A DNA stretch of 9,264 bases, from NCBI GenBank assembly GCA_036794765.1, contig DAIRGB010000043.1, positions 1 through 9,264 of the forward strand, given 5' to 3'. Below, one piece after another: positions 5,639 to 9,264 of this stretch. Each line of letters starts with the position of its first letter. Positions within the stretch are counted from its first letter, which is position 1. Made by a program: the position numbers and the translations under genes. This stretch comes from DAIRGB01 sp036794765 (GTDB lineage Bacteria > Patescibacteriota > JAHJAL01). The notes under the pieces are model-generated. The model had not been told where the DNA came from, made no database searches, and was given only the letters and a program-made list of their open reading frames with translations.

Positions 5639-6400
5639 ATGTCTCTCTTCAACGATCCAAACTTAGATAAAAAATACACCGCTATGAAAACCGGCGGCCA
5701 AATCCTAGCTCGTATTATTTATGAGCTAAAAGATCTAGTCGAACCGGGCATATCCGCTTCATATCTTGACCAAATTGCTTACCAGAAAATAATCGCCGTT
5801 GATTGTAAACCAGCTTTTTTGGGATATCAGGGTTTTCCCAACAGCTTAATTGTCAGTCTCAACAACGAAGTCGTCCACGCCATTCCCAAATCACACAAAA
5901 TTATTCAAGACGGAGATTTGGTTACTCTTGATCTCGGTTTATATTTCCAGGGTTATTGTACGGATATGGCTATAAGTTTTATTTTGGGTAAGAAAAACCA
6001 TCCGGTTGCACAAAACCTGCTTCTTGCCACTGAAACAGCCTTAGAAAATGCTATCAATCTGATTACACCGGGAATACAAATCGGCGACATAGGCAATATC
6101 GTAGAAAAAACAGCCAATGAGTTCAAGGTTAAAGTTATTTACGATTGTGCCGGTCATGGAGTTGGAAAGAAAATTCACGAAGAACCGACAATTCCCAATT
6201 TTGGTCGGAAAAATACCGGCCCCCAATTATCAGTCGGTCAAACCGTGGCTATTGAACCAATATTAGCCGTCTCAACCAATTATTTTTCTCATCAACCAGA
6301 TGGCTGGACTCTGGTTACTGAAGATGGTTCACTAGCTGCCCAAGCCGAGCACACCATTATTATTACCCCGAAAGGCAACGAAATTCTAACTCTTCGCTAA
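5639..6400 (+). CDS. map: Methionine aminopeptidase, type I
   Basis: The enzyme removes the N-terminal methionine from nascent proteins in the cytosol, using a dinuclear metal centre. At 253 residues it has the usual bacterial type I length. All expected active-site residues are present: the substrate-side H80 in NNEVVHAIP, metal ligands D98 and D109 in TLDLGLYFQGYCTDMA, H173 in AGHGVGKKIH, H180, E206 in VAIEPIL and E237 in AQAEHTI. There is no N-terminal SH3-type extension, as in short bacterial Map. The start is ATG 5639 with no Shine-Dalgarno. The order secY-adk-map-infA is canonical, interrupted here only by the extra gene and the repeat arrays. A 126-base AT-rich spacer follows. Confidence 0.97.
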   Translation: MSLFNDPNLDKKYTAMKTGGQILARIIYELKDLVEPGISASYLDQIAYQKIIAVDCKPAFLGYQGFPNSLIVSLNNEVVHAIPKSHKIIQDGDLVTLDLGLYFQGYCTDMAISFILGKKNHPVAQNLLLATETALENAINLITPGIQIGDIGNIVEKTANEFKVKVIYDCAGHGVGKKIHEEPTIPNFGRKNTGPQLSVGQTVAIEPILAVSTNYFSHQPDGWTLVTEDGSLAAQAEHTIIITPKGNEILTLR

Positions 6401-6442
6401 AAACTATTATTTAAGTTATAATTTTCCCTCATATAATTATTA

Positions 6443-6477
6443 TTCATTATTAATTGTTAATTTTTAATTGTTAATTG
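6443..6477 (+). repeat. 7-bp tandem array upstream of infA
   Basis: Five heptads are in register: TTCATTA, TTAATTG, TTAATTT, TTAATTG and TTAATTG. The array ends 10 bases before an in-frame TTG (6488) and 49 bases before ATG 6527. This matters for the choice of infA start. Confidence 0.6.
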
Positions 6478-6526
6478 ATTTTCTATCTTGCGTCCCTCAA
6501 TAAAAAGTGATAATATCAATCTTGCT

Positions 6527-6781
6527 ATGAAAAATAAGAGTGCCAAAAATAAAGACGTTGCCAAGAAATCAAAGGAAGTGATAGAATTAGAAGGTGTAGT
6601 AGATGAGGCACTTTCCAATGGCATGTTTCGTGTCAAATTGGAAAATGAACATTTTATTATTGCTGTTATTTCTGGGCGGATGAGAATGAATTTCATTCGG
6701 ATTATGCCCGGCGATAAAGTCAAAGTCGAAATGACTCCCTACGATCTCAGCAAAGGTCGTATTACATTTAGGTACAAATAA
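6527..6781 (+). CDS. infA: Translation initiation factor IF-1
   Basis: IF1 is a single OB-fold protein that binds the 30S A site during initiation. From ATG 6527 the product is 84 residues. Its core (from about residue 16) reads VIELEGVVDEAL, then MFRVKLENEH, SGRMRMNFIRIMPGDKVKVE and TPYDLSKGRITFRYK, matching the conserved IF1 sequence closely. Typical IF1 has about 72 residues; here a lysine-rich lead of about 12 residues precedes the core. An in-frame TTG at 6488 would add 13 more residues (RPSIKSDNINLA after the first). It lies at the distance from the heptad array that neighbouring ATGs do, so the true start is uncertain. Neither start has a Shine-Dalgarno. rpmJ follows after 16 bases. 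Confidence 0.96.
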   Translation: MKNKSAKNKDVAKKSKEVIELEGVVDEALSNGMFRVKLENEHFIIAVISGRMRMNFIRIMPGDKVKVEMTPYDLSKGRITFRYK

Positions 6782-6797
6782 AATTATTAATCGTCCC

Positions 6798-6929
6798 ATG
6801 AAAGTTCAATCTTCAGTAAAACCACGCTGCAACAAATGTACAATTATCGTCCGACGCTCCAAGCCGGGCAAAAAAAAGATTGTCCGCGTTATTTGTACCA
6901 ATCCTCGTCACAAACAACGACAAGGCTAA
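6798..6929 (+). CDS. rpmJ: 50S ribosomal protein L36 (zinc-binding form)
   Basis: This short gene encodes 43 residues, beginning MKVQSSVKPRCNKCTIIVRR and ending CTNPRHKQRQG before TAA at 6927-6929. L36 is the smallest large-subunit protein and binds 23S rRNA. The zinc ligands are intact: C11, C14, C33 and H38. Most L36 proteins have 37-38 residues. The extra residues fall in the basic loop between the two ligand pairs (about 19-28, RRSKPGKKKI). Position after infA and before rpsM is canonical. The gene starts 16 bases after infA, so translational coupling is plausible; the ATG is preceded by CCC and no Shine-Dalgarno. Confidence 0.97.
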   Translation: MKVQSSVKPRCNKCTIIVRRSKPGKKKIVRVICTNPRHKQRQG

Positions 6930-6934
6930 ATTGG

Positions 6935-6996
6935 TAATTTTTAATTTTCAAACGTTAAAACATTCAAAATTATTATTCATTGTTAATTATTAATTA
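6935..6996 (+). repeat. Heptad hairpin in the rpmJ-rpsM spacer
   Basis: Two TAATTTT units (6935-6948) plus CAA (6949-6951) face TTG (6980-6982) and two TTAATTA units (6983-6996). In register, the TAATT/AATTA and CAA/TTG blocks pair perfectly, while TT faces TT between them, giving U-U internal loops every 7 bases. AT-rich composition makes chance pairing possible. Confidence 0.4.
6976..6996 (+). repeat. 7-bp tandem array upstream of rpsM
   Basis: TTCATTG is followed by two TTAATTA units in register, ending eight bases before the rpsM ATG. It also forms the right arm of a hairpin with 6935-6951. Confidence 0.6.
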
Positions 6997-7004
6997 GAAA
7001 ATGT

Positions 7005-7388
7005 ATGGCTCGTATTTCCGGCATCCAAATCCCAACTGAAAAAAGAGTAGAAATTGCTCTCACATATATCTATGGCATAGGCTTAACCAGCAGCCAGAAA
7101 ATTCTCAAAATTGCTAATATTAGTCCTGATACCAGAGTCAAAGATCTAACCAATGAACAATTGGACAAAATTCGTGAAATAATTGACAAAAATCATCTGG
7201 TTGAAGGTGTTCTTAGACAGAAAATTTCTACCAATATCAAACGGCTTAAGGAAATTGGTTCCTATCGAGGCGATCGACACAACCGTCGCTTACCATTACG
7301 CGGTCAACGTACTCGTACCAATGCTCGTACCCGCCGTGGCCGCAAAATGACCGTGGCCACCTCCAAAAAAGCTCCGACCAAGACCTAG
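7005..7388 (+). CDS. rpsM: 30S ribosomal protein S13
   Basis: S13 sits in the head of the small subunit and contacts tRNA and the large subunit. The 127-residue product begins MARISGIQIPTEKRVEIALT, has the helix-two-turns-helix region YIYGIGLTSSQKIL (21-34), and the basic C-terminal signature SYRGDRHNRRLPLRGQRTRT followed by NARTRRGRK. A short extra tail (MTVATSKKAPTKT) follows the usual end. ATG 7005 is chosen; ATG 7001 is out of frame. The stop is TAG, the only non-TAA stop in the window. No Shine-Dalgarno. In E. coli the alpha operon (rpsM onward) is repressed by S4 at the rpsM leader; whether this spacer does that here cannot be seen. Confidence 0.98.
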   Translation: MARISGIQIPTEKRVEIALTYIYGIGLTSSQKILKIANISPDTRVKDLTNEQLDKIREIIDKNHLVEGVLRQKISTNIKRLKEIGSYRGDRHNRRLPLRGQRTRTNARTRRGRKMTVATSKKAPTKT

Positions 7389-7393
7389 TACAA

Positions 7394-7465
7394 AATTTCC
7401 AATTTCCAAACACATAGCCTGATCATCCATATATCCCAACAAAACATGTTTGAAAATTGAAAATT
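7394..7465 (+). repeat. Heptad hairpin in the rpsM-rpsK spacer
   Basis: Left arm AATTTCCAATTTCCAAACA (7394-7412) faces right arm TGTTTGAAAATTGAAAATT (7447-7465). The terminal six pairs are perfect. Further out, every 7 bases, a C faces an A while the other six bases pair. The loop is 34 bases and contains TGATCA. The arrangement resembles the decamer arrays around adk, with a 7-base unit. Confidence 0.55.
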
Positions 7466-7484
7466 GAAAATTATTAATTAATAA
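7450..7484 (+). repeat. 7-bp tandem array upstream of rpsK
   Basis: Three identical TTGAAAA units (7450-7470) are followed in register by TTATTAA and TTAATAA. The array ends 11 bases before the rpsK ATG, with CTATCCCCTCC in between. Confidence 0.6.
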
Positions 7485-7495
7485 CTATCCCCTCC

Positions 7496-7915
7496 ATGGC
7501 CGACACTAAAGAAAAAAAATCAACCAACGAAAAAGTCTCTTCCAAGAAAAAAAAGAAGAGAAAAATTTCCGTAATCTCGGGTATTGCACATATCCAATCG
7601 ACATTCAACAATACAATTATCACCATTACTGACAAAAAAGGAAATGCTATCTCTTGGGGTTCAACCGGTTTAGCTGGCTTTAAGGGTACAAAAAAAAGCA
7701 CTCCATACGCCGCCTCTGTTGCTGCCAAAAAAGCTGCCGAAAAAGCCAAACAAGTTGGTTTAAAAGAAGTCGAAGTTCTCGTTCAAGGCGTTGGTTCCGG
7801 TCGTGAATCTTCTATCCGCGCTCTGTATGCCGAAGGTATTGACATTCTTTCTATTAAAGATATTACTCCGGTTCCTCACAATGGTTGCCGCGCCCGCAAA
7901 CCTCGCCGCGTCTAA
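7496..7915 (+). CDS. rpsK: 30S ribosomal protein S11
   Basis: S11 is a small-subunit platform protein contacting 16S rRNA near the mRNA exit path. The 139-residue product contains the conserved GIAHIQSTFNNTIITITD (29-46), GFKGTKKSTPYAA (61-73), VQGVGSGRESSIRAL (96-110) and the end TPVPHNGCRARKPRRV (124-139). The N-terminal 22 residues form a Lys/Ser/Glu-rich extension (EKKSTNEKVSSKKKKK) longer than in E. coli, probably disordered or rRNA-contacting. ATG 7496 is preceded by CCCCTCC rather than a Shine-Dalgarno. rpsD follows after 107 bases. Confidence 0.98.
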   Translation: MADTKEKKSTNEKVSSKKKKKRKISVISGIAHIQSTFNNTIITITDKKGNAISWGSTGLAGFKGTKKSTPYAASVAAKKAAEKAKQVGLKEVEVLVQGVGSGRESSIRALYAEGIDILSIKDITPVPHNGCRARKPRRV

Positions 7916-7917
7916 TT

Positions 7918-7982
7918 TTGAAAGCATATAAAGTATGAAAGAAATAATATAATTTTTTACTTTATAACTTTATAACTTTCAA
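7918..7982 (+). repeat. Inverted 8-bp repeat hairpin in the rpsK-rpsD spacer
   Basis: TTGAAAG (7918-7924) pairs with CTTTCAA (7976-7982), TATAAAGT (7927-7934) with ACTTTATA (7967-7974), and AAAG (7938-7941) with CTTT (7960-7963). The right arm is a tandem of ACTTTATA, ACTTTATA and ACTTTCAA (8-bp period). The hairpin begins three bases after the rpsK stop. There is no T-run, so a terminator is unlikely. Confidence 0.55.
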
Positions 7983-7995
7983 CTATCTCAAATTA

Positions 7996-8016
7996 TTCAT
8001 TGTTAATTGTTAATTA
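7996..8016 (+). repeat. 7-bp tandem array upstream of rpsD
   Basis: TTCATTG, TTAATTG and TTAATTA are in register and end six bases before the rpsD ATG. This is the clearest example of the ordered heptad motif. Confidence 0.6.
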
Positions 8017-8022
8017 TTTTCT

Positions 8023-8649
8023 ATGGCCTACAAATACCCCAACTGTCGTCTCTGTCGTCGTGAAGGTGAAAAACTTTTTCTAAAAGGTGCACGTTGTCAA
8101 TCGCAAAAATGTGCCTTGGTTAGAAAAGGCTATGCCCCCGGAGATCATGGTGCTGCCTCAAAAAAAGGTAAACCTTCCTCCTATGCCATCCAACTCCGAG
8201 AGAAACAGAAAACCAAACGAATTTACGGTTTGCGCGAAGGTCAATTTTTTAAATACTATTCTCTGGCATCCAAGAAAAAAGGTGTTACCGGTTTGGTTTT
8301 GCTTCAATTGCTTGAGACGAGACTAGACAATATAATTTTTCGTCTCGGTTGGGCTCCTTCTCGCCATACAGCACGTCAAGTTGTTTCACACGATCACATT
8401 CAGGTAAATGGGCACACCGTTAATATTCCTTCGTATCAAGTGAAAATAGGCGACAAAATCACTGTCAAAGAGTCGTCAAAAACTAAAAAGTATTTTAAGG
8501 AAACTCTGGATCTCGGAGATTTTAAACCACCGATTTGGTTGAAAACCAACTCATCAGCTCTTACTGGTGAAATTATTACTTTGCCCAGCAAAGACGATAT
8601 TGATAGCAATATCAACGAACAATTAATTATTGAATTTTATTCTCGTTAA
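8023..8649 (+). CDS. rpsD: 30S ribosomal protein S4 (zinc-binding C+ form)
   Basis: S4 is a primary 16S rRNA-binding protein that nucleates assembly of the small subunit. The 208-residue product has an N-terminal zinc site (C8-x2-C11, C25 and C30), LREKQKTKRIYGLREGQF (58-75), and the S4 RNA-binding domain (about 98-160, with LETRLDNIIFRLGWAPSRHT and ARQVVSHDHIQVNGHTVNIP). It ends IIEFYSR, the normal S4 ending. The first residues (AYKYPNC) are shorter than the usual ARYTGP lead. In E. coli, S4 is the autogenous repressor of this operon. The start is ATG 8023 with no Shine-Dalgarno. rpoA begins 18 bases downstream in the same frame. Confidence 0.98.
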   Translation: MAYKYPNCRLCRREGEKLFLKGARCQSQKCALVRKGYAPGDHGAASKKGKPSSYAIQLREKQKTKRIYGLREGQFFKYYSLASKKKGVTGLVLLQLLETRLDNIIFRLGWAPSRHTARQVVSHDHIQVNGHTVNIPSYQVKIGDKITVKESSKTKKYFKETLDLGDFKPPIWLKTNSSALTGEIITLPSKDDIDSNINEQLIIEFYSR

Positions 8650-8656
8650 CGTTTTT

Positions 8657-8662
8657 GGAGGA
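8657..8662 (+). promoter_or_regulatory. Shine-Dalgarno sequence for rpoA
   Basis: GGAGGA lies five bases before the TTG at 8668. It is the only strong Shine-Dalgarno in front of any gene in the window, and it fixes the rpoA start, since no in-frame ATG or GTG lies between the rpsD stop and the conserved alpha N-terminus. Confidence 0.85.
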
Positions 8663-8667
8663 CTAAA

Positions 8668-9264
8668 TTGGACATTATCGTCTTGCCAGAAATTAAATGC
8701 ATCAAGGAAACTGACAATCAGGCGACCTTTGTCGTCGAACCTCTTTATCCTGGATATGGTGTCACTATTGGCAATTCCTTGCGTCGCACTTTGCTTTCTT
8801 CGCTTGAAGGAGCGGCTATCACTTCGGTTAAAATCGAAGGCGCCACTCACGAATTCTCAACCCTTCCGCACATTAAAGAAGACTTGGTTGAAATAGTGTT
8901 AAACCTCAAAAAAGTTCGTCTAAAAATGCATTCCGACGAACCAATCAAGCTCCAACTGTCAGCCAAAAAATCAGGACCAGTTACCGCCGGTATGTTCTCC
9001 AAAAACCCCGATGTCGAAATCGTAAATCCGGATTTAATATTGGCCAATCTTGACAACAATAAAGGCAAAATGGATATGGAAATCACCGTCGAAAAAGGTC
9101 GTGGCTATTTACCTACCGAACAACGAGAGAATGAAAAAAATCCGATCGGGACAATTGCCATTGATGCGCTTTTTAATCCAGTTACCCAAGTTAACTTCAA
9201 TGTTGAAAACACACGCGTGGGCGGTCAAACCAATCTGGACAAACTGACAATTGATATTACAACT
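8668..9264 (+). CDS. rpoA: DNA-directed RNA polymerase subunit alpha, N-terminal part (partial)
   Basis: The alpha subunit dimerises to assemble RNA polymerase. The visible 199 residues, starting at TTG 8668, cover most of the alpha N-terminal domain: FVVEPLYPGYGVTIGNSLRR (21-40) followed by TLLSSL, then HEFSTLPHIKEDLVEIVLNL (61-80), ITVEKGRGYLP, IGTIAIDALFNPV and VENTRVGGQTNLDKL. These are the conserved dimerisation and beta/beta'-contact regions. The gene runs off the window before the linker and C-terminal domain. It has a TTG start with a strong GGAGGA, unlike every other gene here. It lies 18 bases after rpsD in the canonical S13-S11-S4-alpha order, so coupled translation is plausible. 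Confidence 0.96.
   Translation, partial: MDIIVLPEIKCIKETDNQATFVVEPLYPGYGVTIGNSLRRTLLSSLEGAAITSVKIEGATHEFSTLPHIKEDLVEIVLNLKKVRLKMHSDEPIKLQLSAKKSGPVTAGMFSKNPDVEIVNPDLILANLDNNKGKMDMEITVEKGRGYLPTEQRENEKNPIGTIAIDALFNPVTQVNFNVENTRVGGQTNLDKLTIDITT

Noticed and set aside
7001..7003. ATG just before rpsM
   Set aside because: It is out of frame with S13; ATG 7005 gives the conserved MARISGIQIP start.
475..9086. Several reverse-strand open frames of 60-90 codons
   Set aside because: All mirror strongly conserved + strand genes and show no family resemblance or start signals.
230..9264. Alternative genetic code (UGA as glycine, as in some CPR groups)
   Set aside because: No in-frame TGA interrupts any conserved gene. 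TGA is simply unused as a stop in these twelve genes, which is too few to infer recoding.

Overview
The window is part of a bacterial spc/alpha ribosomal-protein operon, and every recognised gene is on the + strand. The order is rplR (3' end), rpsE, rplO, secY, a large cysteine-rich gene, an archaeal-type adenylate kinase gene, map, infA, rpmJ, rpsM, rpsK, rpsD and rpoA (5' part). Several features point to a Candidate Phyla Radiation (Patescibacteria) bacterium, perhaps Parcubacteria. There is no rpmD (L30) between rpsE and rplO. Eleven of the twelve visible starts have no Shine-Dalgarno sequence. The stops are TAA, with one TAG and no TGA. The cysteine-rich protein belongs to a family I recall from Parcubacteria. 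The phylum assignment is an inference; the operon identity is not in doubt.

Layout. 1-2754 holds ribosomal proteins and the SecY translocon, closed by a convincing intrinsic terminator at 2780-2810. 2755-5640 is the unusual part. It contains a GTAG-headed REP-like palindrome, an inserted 581-residue zinc-ribbon/cysteine-rich gene, and an adenylate kinase gene of the archaeal AdkA type where bacteria normally carry the classical adk. That kinase gene is flanked on both sides by arrays of a 10-bp unit that face each other as inverted repeats. 5639-9264 returns to ordinary order: methionine aminopeptidase, IF1, L36, S13, S11, S4 and the RNA polymerase alpha subunit.

The most interesting signal is in the spacers, which are long (about 60-230 bp) for a small-genome organism. 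Nine of the twelve junctions carry 7-bp tandem units (typically TTCATTG followed by TTAATTG/TTAATTA, or TTGAAAA/TTATAAA) that usually end 0-16 bases before the start codon. The adk spacers carry the two decamer arrays (AAACCCTTAA type on the left, GTTTATAAGA type on the right). Each folds into one long in-register hairpin with a non-pairing base at a fixed position in every unit. Similar but weaker 7- and 8-bp versions precede rpsM, rpsK and rpsD. The only clear Shine-Dalgarno, GGAGGA, precedes rpoA, which starts with TTG.

Together the genes supply ribosome subunits (S5, L15, L18, L36, S13, S11, S4), initiation (IF1), protein export (SecY), N-terminal methionine removal (Map), adenylate balance (Adk) and transcription (RpoA). 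The role of the cysteine-rich protein is unknown.
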